Shown: positions 25,026-33,175, counted from the stretch's first letter. The stretch is 55,429 nucleotides of DNA from JAYVYM01 sp046593925 (GCA_046593925.1 JBKJQN010000043.1:1-55429); one strand, 5' to 3'. Notes: a model not told the origin generated them from the sequence alone. Translations and numbers: made by a program.

Positions 25026-25285
25026 CGGCCCGCGCGTCGGACCTCCCCGCGCCCGACGTGGTGCTGGACTGTCTCGGCCGGCCCTGTCCGGTGCCGGTGC
25101 TCGAGCTGGCCAAGGCGCTGCTGACCCTGCCGGCCGATACCGTCGTGGAGGTCCTCAGCGACGACCCGGCGGCGCTGGTCGACATACCCGCGTTCTGTCG
25201 GCTGCGCGGGCATACCCACCTCGGCGCCCGCCCCCGACCGGTAGGCACCGGACTGTTCGTGCGCTCGCACGGCCCGCCCGGGTAG
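25022..25285 (+). CDS. TusA-family sulfurtransferase
   Basis: 87 residues with the TusA signature DCLGRPCPVPVLELAKAL, containing the catalytic Cys in CPxP. The two-layer alpha/beta fold follows (VVEVLSDDPAALVDIPAFCR). TusA proteins accept persulfide sulfur from a cysteine desulfurase and pass it to tRNA thiolation, molybdopterin or other paths. The GTG start overlaps the desulfurase stop by GTGA, implying paired production. The final acceptor is not evident from neighbours. Confidence 0.85.
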   Translation: MTARASDLPAPDVVLDCLGRPCPVPVLELAKALLTLPADTVVEVLSDDPAALVDIPAFCRLRGHTHLGARPRPVGTGLFVRSHGPPG

Positions 25286-25324
25286 CCCCCGACGGCGGCT
25301 GAGCTCATCAGCGCAGATCTGGGC

Positions 25325-26290
25325 TCAGACCGGCAGGTGCGGCTCAACCTCGTCCGCCGCGGAATGGCCATAGGCCGCGGCGAACCGCTCGAGCAGCTCG
25401 CCGGTGACCACGACGTACTCCTGGGTGCCGACCGTCTCGACGACGCAGGTCGCGAGCAGCGCGCCGACCTGCGCGGACCGCTCCAGGCCAAGACCCCACG
25501 CCGTCGCGGTCAGGAAGCCGGCCCGGAAGGCGTCGCCGACCCCGGTGGGCTCCGCGATCGTGCGGGCAGGTACGACACCGACCTCGACCGTCGGCTCGCC
25601 ACGTCGGGTGATGCGGACGCCCTTCGCGCCCAGGGTCGTCACCCGGGTGCCGACCCGTTGCAGGATCTGCTCCTGGTCCCAGCCGGTCTTCTCGTGCACG
25701 AGCCCCGCCTCGTACTCATTCGTGAACAGCCAGGTGGCGCCCTCGACCAGGTGCCGGATCGCCGGGCCCTTCAGGAAAGCCAGCTGCTGACTGGGGTCGG
25801 CGGCGAACGGCACCCCCCGGTCGCGGCAGCAGCTGGTGTGCCTGGCCATCGCACCCGGATCGTCGGGGGCCACGACAACGAGGTCGAGATCCCCGAGCTC
25901 AGCCAGGTCGATCGCGGCGGCCTCAGTCATCGCACCGGGGTAGAAGGTCGCGATCTGCGCGTGGTCGTGGTCGGTGGTGCAGGTGAAGCGCGCGGTCGCG
26001 AGCGTCCTGCTCGTCGTGACACCCGACACATCGACGCCGCGCTCGGCCAGGGCCGTGACGTAGTCGGCGGCATCTGTCCCTACCGCACCGACCAGTAGCG
26101 GGGACAGCCCCAGCGAAGCCATCCCGAACGCGATGTTGGCTCCGGTCCCGCCGCGCCGGACCTGCAGGTCACTGGCGAGGAAGCTCACTGACAGGCTGGC
26201 CAGCTGCTCGGGGAGCACGGAGTCCGCGAAACGGCCATCGAAGGTGAGCAGATGGTCGGTCGCGATAGACCCGGCGACGGCGATGCGCAT
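25325..26290 (-). CDS. PfkB-family carbohydrate/adenosine kinase
   Basis: 321 residues starting MRIAVAGSIATDHLLTFDGR. It carries PfkB motif 1 (RRGGTGANIAFGMASLG) and motif 2 (EPTGVGDAFRAGFLTATAWG) with the catalytic Asp of GxGD. The central lid region has TCTTDHDHAQIATFYPGAM. Position next to an A-type Fe-S carrier gene matches Rv2202c, an adenosine kinase, so that substrate is plausible, though ribokinase-like sugars cannot be excluded. ATG 26290 is favoured over the upstream open frame because TACGGT lies 6 nt before it. Confidence 0.8.
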   Translation of the reverse strand: MRIAVAGSIATDHLLTFDGRFADSVLPEQLASLSVSFLASDLQVRRGGTGANIAFGMASLGLSPLLVGAVGTDAADYVTALAERGVDVSGVTTSRTLATARFTCTTDHDHAQIATFYPGAMTEAAAIDLAELGDLDLVVVAPDDPGAMARHTSCCRDRGVPFAADPSQQLAFLKGPAIRHLVEGATWLFTNEYEAGLVHEKTGWDQEQILQRVGTRVTTLGAKGVRITRRGEPTVEVGVVPARTIAEPTGVGDAFRAGFLTATAWGLGLERSAQVGALLATCVVETVGTQEYVVVTGELLERFAAAYGHSAADEVEPHLPV

Positions 26291-26296
26291 CCGCAG

Positions 26297-26302
26297 ACCG
26301 TA
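26297..26302 (-). promoter_or_regulatory. Putative -10 box TACGGT, leaderless start
   Basis: TACGGT on the minus strand ends 6 nt before ATG 26290 of the PfkB kinase gene. Confidence 0.5.
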
Positions 26303-26318
26303 GGCGAGCGAACGGGGT

Positions 26319-26717
26319 CTAGCTGAAGCTGTCACCGCAGGCGCACGAACTGCCCGCGTTGGGGTTGTCGATCGTGAACCCCTGCTTCTCGATGGTGTCG
26401 ACGAAGTCGATCGTCGCGCCGGACAGGTACGGCACGCTCATCCGGTCGACGACCACCTTGACCGAGCCGTCCTGGTAGGACGCCATGGCGTCACCGTCGA
26501 GGGAACGCTCGTCGAAGAAGAGCTGGTAGCGCAGTCCTGAGCAGCCACCGGGCTGCACCGCGACCCGCAGGGCAAGGTCGTCGCGACCCTCCTGCGCAAG
26601 CAGGGCACGCACCTTCTCGGCAGCCGGGTCGGTAAGCAGGACTCCCGTCTCGTTGCTCGCCGCATCGGTGAGGGCTGGATCGGCTGTCGTCGGGGTGGTG
26701 GTGTCCTGGGCCGTCAT
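26319..26717 (-). CDS. erpA: A-type iron-sulfur carrier (IscA/ErpA-like)
   Basis: 132 residues. A polar N-terminus of about 25 residues precedes the HesB/IscA domain. VAVQPGGCSGLRYQLFFDER holds the first conserved Cys, and the C-terminal GSSCACGDSFS holds the CxC pair. These three cysteines bind or transfer Fe-S clusters. GAGAGAGG lies upstream of ATG 26717. It is followed by the PfkB kinase gene in the same direction and divergent from nadA, whose product needs a 4Fe-4S cluster. M. tuberculosis Rv2204c is the positional counterpart. Confidence 0.9.
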   Translation of the reverse strand: MTAQDTTTPTTADPALTDAASNETGVLLTDPAAEKVRALLAQEGRDDLALRVAVQPGGCSGLRYQLFFDERSLDGDAMASYQDGSVKVVVDRMSVPYLSGATIDFVDTIEKQGFTIDNPNAGSSCACGDSFS

Positions 26718-26989
26718 AGGTGCCTCTCTCTGCTCCGGGTGCTGCAGTCGTCAAATCGCGCAGTCATACCAACGCGGTCGGTCGCGGACGTGTTCCACCC
26801 TACGGCCGCGACCGCTCCCGGGCGACCTGCTCAGCACGCCTGGCCCGCTCACGGCGAAGCCGTCGGGGGCCAGCACGATGCGCACGGGCCGATCTTGCCC
26901 GCTCGCCCAGAAATGGGACTGCCGCGGCGCTGCCCGAGGTTGTCGTCTGTGCGACGCTATCCCCCCGGTCAGACCGACAGGAGTCCCCC

Positions 26990-28186
26990 GTGACGAGCAC
27001 CGATCTCGATCTCATGACCAACGAGCTGATGCCCGGCGTACAGCCGAGCCCGCTGGCGCTGCTCCTGCTCGGCCGGCAGAACGACCCGGAGTCCGAGCGC
27101 GGCGTCGACTGCCCTGGCGAGCTGCCAGCCGCGTCCGACCCGACGCTGGTCGCGCGTGCCAGAGCGGCCAAGGAGGCGCTCGGCGACCGGGTGTTCGTGC
27201 TCGGGCACCATTACCAGCGCGACGAGGTGATCGCGTTCGCCGATGTCACGGGTGACTCGTTCCGGCTCGCCCAGCAGGCCGCTGCCCGGCCGGCGGCGGA
27301 GTTCGTGGTGTTCTGCGGCGTGCACTTCATGGCCGAGAGCGCCGACGTGCTGACCGGCCCGGACCAGGCGGTCCTGCTGCCCGACCTCGCGGCGGGCTGC
27401 TCGATGGCCGACATGGCGACCTTCGACCAGGTCGAGGACTGCTGGGACGTCCTCGCCGAAGCCGGGGTCGCGGACGGCACGGTCCCGGTGACCTACATGA
27501 ACTCCAGCGCCGCCATCAAGGCGTTCACCGGACGGCACGGCGGGACGGTCTGCACCTCCTCCAACGCCCGCCGGGCGATGGAATGGGCGTTCTCGCGCGG
27601 CGAGAAGGTGCTGTTCCTTCCCGACCAGCACCTGGGGCGCAACACCGCCGTGCTCGAGCTGGGCCTGACCCTGGAGCAGTGCGTGCTGTACGACCCGCAC
27701 AAGCCCGGTGGCGGGCTCACCACGCAGCAGCTGCGCGACGCGAAGGTCGTGCTGTGGAAGGGGCACTGCTCGGTGCACGGCCGGTTCACCGCGCAGACGG
27801 TCGCGGACGTCCGCGAGCGGGTGCCGGGGGTACAGGTCCTCGTACACCCGGAGTGCCGGCATGACGTCGTACTGGCCGCCGACCTGGTCGGATCGACCGA
27901 GTTCATCATCAACACGCTCGCCGCCGCCGAACCCGGGTCGTCCTGGGCGATCGGCACCGAGCTCAACCTGGTCCGCCGGCTCGCCCAGGACCACCCCGAC
28001 AAGACCGTCGTCTTCCTGGACAAGACCGTCTGTTTCTGCTCCACCATGAACCGCATCGACCTGCCGCACCTGGTACGCACGCTCGAGGAGCTGGTGGCCG
28101 GGCGGGTCCCGAACCGGATCGTCGTCGAAGAGGCGACAGCGCGGTGGTCCAGGGTCGCACTGGAGCGGATGCTCGCGCTGCCGTGA
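26990..28186 (+). CDS. nadA: Quinolinate synthase
   Basis: 398 residues. Condenses iminoaspartate with dihydroxyacetone phosphate to quinolinate in NAD synthesis, using a 4Fe-4S cluster. Visible motifs are VLGHHYQRDEVIAFAD, VVFCGVHFMAESADVL (first cluster Cys), LLPDLAAGCSMADMA, VLVHPECRHDVV (second Cys) and VCFCSTMNRIDLPHL (third Cys near). CAGGAG lies 6-8 nt before GTG 26990. The 270-base gap to the divergent erpA-like gene holds no gene that I can support. nadB and nadC are not in the window. Confidence 0.95.
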   Translation: MTSTDLDLMTNELMPGVQPSPLALLLLGRQNDPESERGVDCPGELPAASDPTLVARARAAKEALGDRVFVLGHHYQRDEVIAFADVTGDSFRLAQQAAARPAAEFVVFCGVHFMAESADVLTGPDQAVLLPDLAAGCSMADMATFDQVEDCWDVLAEAGVADGTVPVTYMNSSAAIKAFTGRHGGTVCTSSNARRAMEWAFSRGEKVLFLPDQHLGRNTAVLELGLTLEQCVLYDPHKPGGGLTTQQLRDAKVVLWKGHCSVHGRFTAQTVADVRERVPGVQVLVHPECRHDVVLAADLVGSTEFIINTLAAAEPGSSWAIGTELNLVRRLAQDHPDKTVVFLDKTVCFCSTMNRIDLPHLVRTLEELVAGRVPNRIVVEEATARWSRVALERMLALP

Positions 28187-28196
28187 CGCGCGCGCC

Positions 28197-28202
28197 TACT
28201 GT
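28197..28202 (+). promoter_or_regulatory. Putative -10 box TACTGT, leaderless start
   Basis: TACTGT, 6 nt, then GTG 28209 of the DUF3043 gene. Confidence 0.5.
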
Positions 28203-28208
28203 CATGCC

Positions 28209-28757
28209 GTGAGCGACGACGCGAAGGTCACCCTCGGCAAGGGCCGGCCGACCCCCAAGCGCAGTGACGCGCAGAAGCGCCGCGGCGGACCGGTCGAGCC
28301 ACCGCCGACGAGCCGCCGGGAAGCCGCGAAGCGGCTGCGTACGCAGCAGGCGCACGACCGCCAGTCGGTGCGCGCGGGCACGATGGCGGGCGACCAGAGC
28401 AAGATGCTGCGCCGCGACGCCGGGCCGGTGCGCTCTGCCGTGCGGGACCACGTCGATGGCCGGCGCAATGCCGGGGTCGTGATGCTGCCGGTCGCACTGC
28501 TGCTCGTCGCGAGTCAGCTCTCGGGGGACACCCGGCTGCTCGCGGTGGCCTACCGGATCTGGACCGTCGTCCTGCTGGTCGTGATCGGCGACCTGCTCGC
28601 CACCGCGTACGCGCTGCACCGGCTGATCAAGGCCAACTTTCCGGAGGAACCGCGCACCCGCGGGCACCTGTTCTACGGGCTCATCCGCAGCACGGTGTTC
28701 CGCCGGTTACGGATGCCACCGCCGCGCGTACGACCCGCCGGCCTGTTGCGCCGCTGA
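28209..28757 (+). CDS. DUF3043 membrane protein
   Basis: 182 residues. The first 85 are basic and polar (KGRPTPKRSDAQKRR, then SKMLRRDAGPVRSAVRDHVD). Two hydrophobic helices follow (VVMLPVALLLVASQL and VVLLVVIGDLLATAYALHRL), and the protein ends in a basic cytoplasmic tail (GLIRSTVFRRLRMPPPRVR). This is the layout of the actinobacterial DUF3043 family, of unknown function. It begins 22 bases after nadA, but the TACTGT box 6 nt before GTG 28209 suggests its own promoter. Confidence 0.82.
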   Translation: MSDDAKVTLGKGRPTPKRSDAQKRRGGPVEPPPTSRREAAKRLRTQQAHDRQSVRAGTMAGDQSKMLRRDAGPVRSAVRDHVDGRRNAGVVMLPVALLLVASQLSGDTRLLAVAYRIWTVVLLVVIGDLLATAYALHRLIKANFPEEPRTRGHLFYGLIRSTVFRRLRMPPPRVRPAGLLRR

Positions 28758-28758
28758 G

Positions 28759-28911
28759 CCGGGTCTGCGCCGGGCGTACGACGTGCTGTCCTCGCGAACG
28801 GCCCAACTCGTCAACGGCTTCACGCTGTTCTACAACGATGACGTCCACCTCATGACGTCCGTCCAGGTGATGGCGGTCCGTCCGCAGCCCGAACTCATCA
28901 GCTACCAGTAG
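28759..28911 (+). pseudogene. Coding-like remnant, C-terminal end of an unknown protein
   Basis: Directly after DUF3043 a second frame reads PGLRRAYDVLSSRTAQLVNG, then FTLFYNDDVHLMTSVQVMAV and RPQPELISYQ before TAG 28909-28911. The composition is unlike random high-GC sequence (Asn, Tyr, Phe, His, Asp), which suggests selected coding in the past. There is no good start and no homology I can name. It may be a gene fragment, or a small protein starting at GTG or ATG within. The stop overlaps the AGGAG of the next gene. Confidence 0.35.
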
Positions 28912-28919
28912 GAGACCAC

Positions 28920-29918
28920 GTGGAGCACCGACGGCTGGGCGGCACCGGCCTGCAGATCAGCGAGATCGCGTACGGCAACTGGCTGACCCACGGCTCGCAG
29001 GTCGAGGCGGAGCAGGCGACTGCCTGCGTGCACGCGGCGCTCGAGCTCGGGATCACGACTTTCGACACCGCCGACGTGTACGCCGGGACGAAAGCCGAGA
29101 CCGTGCTGGGTGACGCGCTGAAGGGCACCCGTCGGGAGTCCTACGAGCTGTTCACCAAGGTCTACTGGCCGACGGGGAGCGGCGCGAACGACCGCGGCCT
29201 GTCCCGCAAGCACATCCGCGAGTCGTGCGAGGCGTCGCTGCGGCGGCTGCAGACCGACACGATCGACCTGTACCAGGCGCACCGCTACGACGCCGAGACG
29301 CCGCTGGAGGAGACGTTGCGCGCCTTCGACGACCTGGTGCGCGCCGGCAAGATCCACTACATCGGGGTGAGTGAGTGGACGGCCGGGCAGATCGCCGACG
29401 CGCTACGTCTCGCCGGTCAGATGGGGCTCGACCGGATCGTCTCGAACCAGCCGCAGTACTCGATGCTGTGGCGGGTCATCGAGCCCGAGGTGCTGCCGCT
29501 GTGCAAGGCCGAGGGGATCGGCCAGATCGTCTGGTCGCCGATCGCGCAGGGAGTGCTCACCGGCAAGTACCTGCCTGGCCAGCCGCCGCCCGAGGGCTCC
29601 CGCGCAACCGACCCGAACGGCGGCAGCTTCATGAAGCAGCTGTTGGCCGACGACGTGCTGACCCGGGTGCAGCGGCTCGTACCGCTCGCCCAGCAGGCCG
29701 GGCTGTCGATGGCTGCGCTGGCGGTGGCGTGGGTCCTGCAGGAGCCGGGGATCTCCGCCGCGATCGTCGGCGCGACCCGGCCCGAGCAGCTCCGCGACAC
29801 CGTCACGGCGTCCGGCGTACGGCTGGACCCGGAACTGATGCGCCAGGTCGACGAGGTGCTCGGCGACGCGGTGGTCAGCGACCCGGCACTCACCAAGAGC
29901 CCGGCGCGCCGTCCCTGA
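28920..29918 (+). CDS. Aldo/keto reductase (potassium-channel beta-like group)
   Basis: 332 residues starting MEHRRLGGTGLQISEIAYGN. The catalytic tetrad is visible: Asp in TFDTADVYAG with Tyr, Lys in ELFTKVYWP, and His in LYQAHRYD. NADPH-binding segments are VSNQPQYSML, QGVLTGKYLPG and AAIVGATRPEQL. The GVSEWTAGQI segment suits the AKR6/14 (Kv-beta and YghZ-like) group. AGGAG precedes GTG 28920 by 5-6 nt. Substrate unknown. Convergent with the alpha/beta hydrolase gene, sharing a palindromic terminator-like site. Confidence 0.88.
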   Translation: MEHRRLGGTGLQISEIAYGNWLTHGSQVEAEQATACVHAALELGITTFDTADVYAGTKAETVLGDALKGTRRESYELFTKVYWPTGSGANDRGLSRKHIRESCEASLRRLQTDTIDLYQAHRYDAETPLEETLRAFDDLVRAGKIHYIGVSEWTAGQIADALRLAGQMGLDRIVSNQPQYSMLWRVIEPEVLPLCKAEGIGQIVWSPIAQGVLTGKYLPGQPPPEGSRATDPNGGSFMKQLLADDVLTRVQRLVPLAQQAGLSMAALAVAWVLQEPGISAAIVGATRPEQLRDTVTASGVRLDPELMRQVDEVLGDAVVSDPALTKSPARRP

Positions 29919-29920
29919 GG

Positions 29921-29934
29921 GGCCGCTAGCGGCC
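29921..29934. terminator. 14-bp perfect palindrome between convergent genes
   Basis: GGCCGCTAGCGGCC lies 2 bases after the reductase stop and contains the TAG stop of the opposite gene. It could act as a compact bidirectional terminator, but there is no T-run. Confidence 0.4.
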
Positions 29935-30825
29935 GAGCGCGGCCAGGGCTGTCCGCAACGGCTCCAAGGCCGGACTGCGCGGGTCCAGGTGCGCGAAGTG
30001 GTCGCCGGGCACCCGGACCAGCCGCGAGGTCGGCCCCGCCGCCGCGACGTAGCTCTCGCTCTGGCTGACCGGCACCAGCGCGTCGGCGGCACTGTGCAGC
30101 AGCAGGGTCGGCGCAGGCGCAGGCGCGAGCGCGACCGGGTCGCTCACCCGGTAGCGCTCGGGGACGGCGTCCGGAGTCCCGTCCAGAAGCTGGACGACGG
30201 CTCCCCCGCCGAGCCCCTGCCGGGCACCGTCGGCGAGCGCGGCCACCGGTGCCTGGCCGACGGCGAGGACGGGGGCGGGCCCAGCCGGCGCAGCACCCGG
30301 CGCGCCGGCGGGCAGCTTGCCCCGCGAGGCCATCCAGAGGGCGAGGTGGCCGCCGGCCGAATGCCCGACGACGGCGGTGCGCGCCGGGTCGACGCGCGCG
30401 GCATACCGGCCCGTGGCCAGGTGGTCGTAGCCGGCGGCGACGTCCAGGAACGTGGCGGGCCAGGCCACGTCGGCCGCCCGGTAGTCGAGGTTCCAGACCA
30501 GGTAGCCCCGGCCGGCCAGGTCTGCAGCGACGGCGTCCTCGAGCGACCGGTCGTACGACGGGCTCCAGTACCCGCCGTGCACCAGTACGACGGTCGGCAG
30601 CACCACGGTCGGGTGCTGGCCGTCGCGGCCGCCCTCGCCCGGCGGCAGCCACCACTCGCCGCGCTGAAGCGGCTCGCTGCCGTACGCCTCGACGGTGCGT
30701 ACGGTGCCCGCGACCACCTTCGGCCGAGGCGAGCGTCCGCCGAGCCCCAGGACAGCGCCGACGCCGGCGAGGGCCGCGGCAGCCGCGCCGAGGACGCCCA
30801 ACGCCTGCCGCCTCGTGGGGTTCAG
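29926..30825 (-). CDS. Alpha/beta hydrolase, probable Tat or Sec exported
   Basis: About 299 residues. The N-terminus LNPTRRQALGVLGAAAAALA has a twin-arginine-like RRQAL followed by a hydrophobic stretch, which suggests export. The hydrolase core shows VVLVHGGYWSPSYDRS (oxyanion HGG), AVVGHSAGGHLALW (nucleophile Ser in GHSAG), and late DHFAHLDP (His). This HGGxW type resembles carboxylesterase/kynurenine formamidase-like enzymes. No ATG or GTG fits the leader; CTG 30825 forms a CTGA overlap with the upstream gene, and ATG 30915 would lie wholly inside it. Start uncertain. Confidence 0.7.
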   Translation of the reverse strand: MNPTRRQALGVLGAAAAALAGVGAVLGLGGRSPRPKVVAGTVRTVEAYGSEPLQRGEWWLPPGEGGRDGQHPTVVLPTVVLVHGGYWSPSYDRSLEDAVAADLAGRGYLVWNLDYRAADVAWPATFLDVAAGYDHLATGRYAARVDPARTAVVGHSAGGHLALWMASRGKLPAGAPGAAPAGPAPVLAVGQAPVAALADGARQGLGGGAVVQLLDGTPDAVPERYRVSDPVALAPAPAPTLLLHSAADALVPVSQSESYVAAAGPTSRLVRVPGDHFAHLDPRSPALEPLRTALAALGR

Positions 30826-31028
30826 GGGGCAGACAGGCCCATGGGCCCGTACACCTCGTGGTCGCCGTCGAGCAGGACGACCTGGTGGACCCCGCCGTCG
30901 AGCAGCTCGCGCCACGTCTCGCCGATCCAGCTCTCGGCGTCGGCTTGGTTCGGGAAGCTCTGGGCGGCGCCCTCGGGCGGCGGCAGCACAGCCCCGTCGG
31001 CCGCCTCATAGCGCCAGCTCCAGGTCAT
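30822..31028 (-). CDS. Small conserved actinobacterial protein
   Basis: 68 residues, MTWSWRYEAADGAVLPPPEG at the start. It continues FPNQADAESWIGETWRELLD and ends VVLLDGDHEVYGPMGLSAP. I recognise the Trp-rich start and the DAESWIGE...VYGPM pattern as a small family found widely in Actinobacteria with no known function. GAGGGAG lies 6-7 nt before ATG 31028. Its stop overlaps the likely CTG start of the hydrolase gene. Confidence 0.75.
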   Translation of the reverse strand: MTWSWRYEAADGAVLPPPEGAAQSFPNQADAESWIGETWRELLDGGVHQVVLLDGDHEVYGPMGLSAP

Positions 31029-31089
31029 TGCCGCTCCCTCGTGGTCCCGCGCCTGCTGGCAGCGGCCAGCTGTGCGGCAGGCTAGGGCC

Positions 31090-32406
31090 ATGCGCGTGCG
31101 GCTGCTCGGCACGGGGGCGGCCAGCGGCTGGCCCGACCCCTGGTGCAGCTGCGCGTCCTGCGCGGCGGCGACCGTCCAGGGCGTCGTGCGCGGGCAGACC
31201 GGCGCGCTCGTCGACGACCGGCTGCTGCTCGACCTGGGGCCCGAGCTGCCGCGCGCGGCCGTGCGGCAGGGCGTGTCGCTCGCCGCCGTCGAGGGTGTGC
31301 TGGTCACCCACCTGCACCCCGACCACTGCGCGCCCGCGGCACTCAGGTGGCGCGGCTGGCAGGACAACCTGGCGCCACTGCGCCTGGCCGGTCCACCGAC
31401 GGTGCTCGAGGCCTGCGCCTCCCGGGCGGACGACGGCCTCGAGCTTCTGGCCGTGGTCGCCGGCGACCGGCTGACCGTGGCCGGGTACGCGGTCGTTGCG
31501 CTGCCCGCGGCCCACGGCAGTTCCGCGGTGCTGTACGACGTCACGGGGCCCGACGGGTCCCGCCTGCTGTACGCCACCGACACCGGGGTGCTCCCCGAGG
31601 CCGCGCTGGAGCTCGCCTCGGGGCGGGCGTACGACGCGGTGCTGCTCGAGCTCACGAACGCGGCGTCCGACAGCCATCTGGACCTGACGACGTTCCCGCA
31701 GCAGGTCCAGCGCTTGCGCACCTGCGGGGCGGTGGTCGACGGCACCCAGGTGGTGGCGGTCCACCTCGGCCACGGCAACCCGCCGCCGGACCTCCTGGAT
31801 GCCCTGCTCGGGTCGTGGGGCTGCCGGGCCGGCCGCGACGGCGAGGTGCTCGGTCTGGGTCCTGACCGGGTCGCGCGGGGCACCCGGCTGCTGGTGCTGG
31901 GCGGCGCGCGGTCCGGCAAGTCGGCGTACGCCGAGCACCTGGTCACCGGCCGCGCGGAGGTCACCTACGTGGCCACAGCGCCGCCCCGGCCGGACGACCG
32001 GGACTGGGAGGTGCGGGTGGCCGCACACGTCGCCCGTCGACCGACGGCCTGGCGCACGGTGGAGACCGGCGACGTGGCGCCGCTGCTGCGGTCGGCCACC
32101 GGGACCGTCCTGGTCGACGACCTGGGGCTGTGGCTCGTACAGGTCATCGATGCGGCGCAGGCGTGGGACTCGCCCGACGAGGTGTTCGCGTCCGCGCTGA
32201 GCGAGCTGTGCCACGCCTGGGCGACCTCGTCCGCGGACGTCGTGCTCGTCGCCCCCGAGGTCGGGTCGGGCGTAGTGCCGGAGCATCGCTCGGGCCGGGT
32301 GTTCCGGGATCTGCTCGGGACGGCGACGACGGCGCTCGCCGCGGCGTCCGACGAGGTCGTGCAGGTGGTGGCGGGGATCCCCCGCAGCCTCACGTGGCGG
32401 AGCTGA
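31090..32406 (+). CDS. cobU: MBL-fold / CobU fusion (adenosylcobinamide kinase)
   Basis: 438 residues in two parts. Residues 1-260 form a PhnP-like metallo-beta-lactamase fold: VRLLGTGAASGWPDPWCSC at the start, THLHPDHCAP (HxHxDH), and later YATDTGVL and HLGHGN as metal-ligand regions. Residues about 265-438 are CobU: LVLGGARSGKSAYAE (P-loop), TYVATAPPRPDD, and VLVDDLGLWL. CobU phosphorylates adenosylcobinamide and adds GMP in nucleotide-loop assembly. The CxxCxxC near the N-terminus may bind zinc. Fused forms are known in other Actinobacteria. First of three cobalamin genes. GTG 31096 is an alternative start. Confidence 0.85.
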   Translation: MRVRLLGTGAASGWPDPWCSCASCAAATVQGVVRGQTGALVDDRLLLDLGPELPRAAVRQGVSLAAVEGVLVTHLHPDHCAPAALRWRGWQDNLAPLRLAGPPTVLEACASRADDGLELLAVVAGDRLTVAGYAVVALPAAHGSSAVLYDVTGPDGSRLLYATDTGVLPEAALELASGRAYDAVLLELTNAASDSHLDLTTFPQQVQRLRTCGAVVDGTQVVAVHLGHGNPPPDLLDALLGSWGCRAGRDGEVLGLGPDRVARGTRLLVLGGARSGKSAYAEHLVTGRAEVTYVATAPPRPDDRDWEVRVAAHVARRPTAWRTVETGDVAPLLRSATGTVLVDDLGLWLVQVIDAAQAWDSPDEVFASALSELCHAWATSSADVVLVAPEVGSGVVPEHRSGRVFRDLLGTATTALAAASDEVVQVVAGIPRSLTWRS

Positions 32407-32407
32407 C

Positions 32408-33175
32408 GTGCCGGACCCGGCAGTACCCAGGGACTTCACGGTCACGCTGCCCGCGGACCCCGCAACCCCGCCCGCCTGGCTCGGCGGCCTGGGGCCGTTC
32501 CTGGCGCGCTGGGCGGCCCAGCGCGGCGACTGGCCGCCGCCGGCCCCGGCGCAGGTCGCCCGGGTCATCGCGGACCCCGACCGGACGACCGGCCTCGCCC
32601 CGCGCGAGGCGCTCGAGGCCGGTGCGGCGGCGGCCGACCGGCTGGTCGATGGCGGCGCTGACCTCGTGGTCGTCTCCGGCGGCGGGGCTCGAACCCCCGC
32701 CCTGGTCATGCTGGCCGCACTGAATGACAGCGACCCGGTCTCGGTGGTCGGCACCACGGCCGTCCCGGGCTGGGCGATGCTCATCGTCGACGTCCGCGAC
32801 GGCCTGCACGCCACGCGCCCGCACCTGGAGGACCCGGTCGCGATGCTCGACGCCGCGGGCGCCACAGAGGTTGCCGAGCTCGCGGGCCTGCTCCTGCAGT
32901 GCGCGGTACGACGCACGCCGGTGCTGCTCTCGGGCGCCCTCGACGTGTGCGCCGCGGCCCTGGTGGCGCGGCGGATCGCGCCCGCGACGACCGGCTGGCT
33001 GCTCGCCGCCTGCAGCCCGGCCGACCGGACCGCCCAGCGGTCGCTCAGCGATCTCGGGCTCGTCCCCCTGCTGGACCTCGAACTCGACCATCCGGCGGCA
33101 GCCGAGCTCGCGCTCGGGCTGCTCGTCGGCGCAACAGGCCTCGCGGCGCCTGGTGCGTGGGCGTCCGGTGCGTGA
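32408..33175 (+). CDS. cobT: Short, divergent CobT-like phosphoribosyltransferase
   Basis: 255 residues against about 350 for usual CobT, which joins 5,6-dimethylbenzimidazole to nicotinate mononucleotide. It matches the C-terminal two thirds of CobT (DPDRTTGLAPREALEAGAAA, ADLVVVSGGGARTPALVM, LLLQCAVRRTPVLLSGALDV, LSDLGLVPLLDLELDHPAAA). The usual GEMGIGNT loop reads SGGGARTP, and the late (L)GEGTGA segment with the catalytic Glu reads DHPAAAEL. The enzyme may be inactive or altered. It stands between cobU and cobS and overlaps cobS by 8 bases, so it is still under operon control. Confidence 0.72.
   Translation: MPDPAVPRDFTVTLPADPATPPAWLGGLGPFLARWAAQRGDWPPPAPAQVARVIADPDRTTGLAPREALEAGAAAADRLVDGGADLVVVSGGGARTPALVMLAALNDSDPVSVVGTTAVPGWAMLIVDVRDGLHATRPHLEDPVAMLDAAGATEVAELAGLLLQCAVRRTPVLLSGALDVCAAALVARRIAPATTGWLLAACSPADRTAQRSLSDLGLVPLLDLELDHPAAAELALGLLVGATGLAAPGAWASGA

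Noticed and set aside
31029..31089. Cobalamin riboswitch upstream of cobU
   Set aside because: The gap is only 61 bases and lacks the GCCACTG B12 box.
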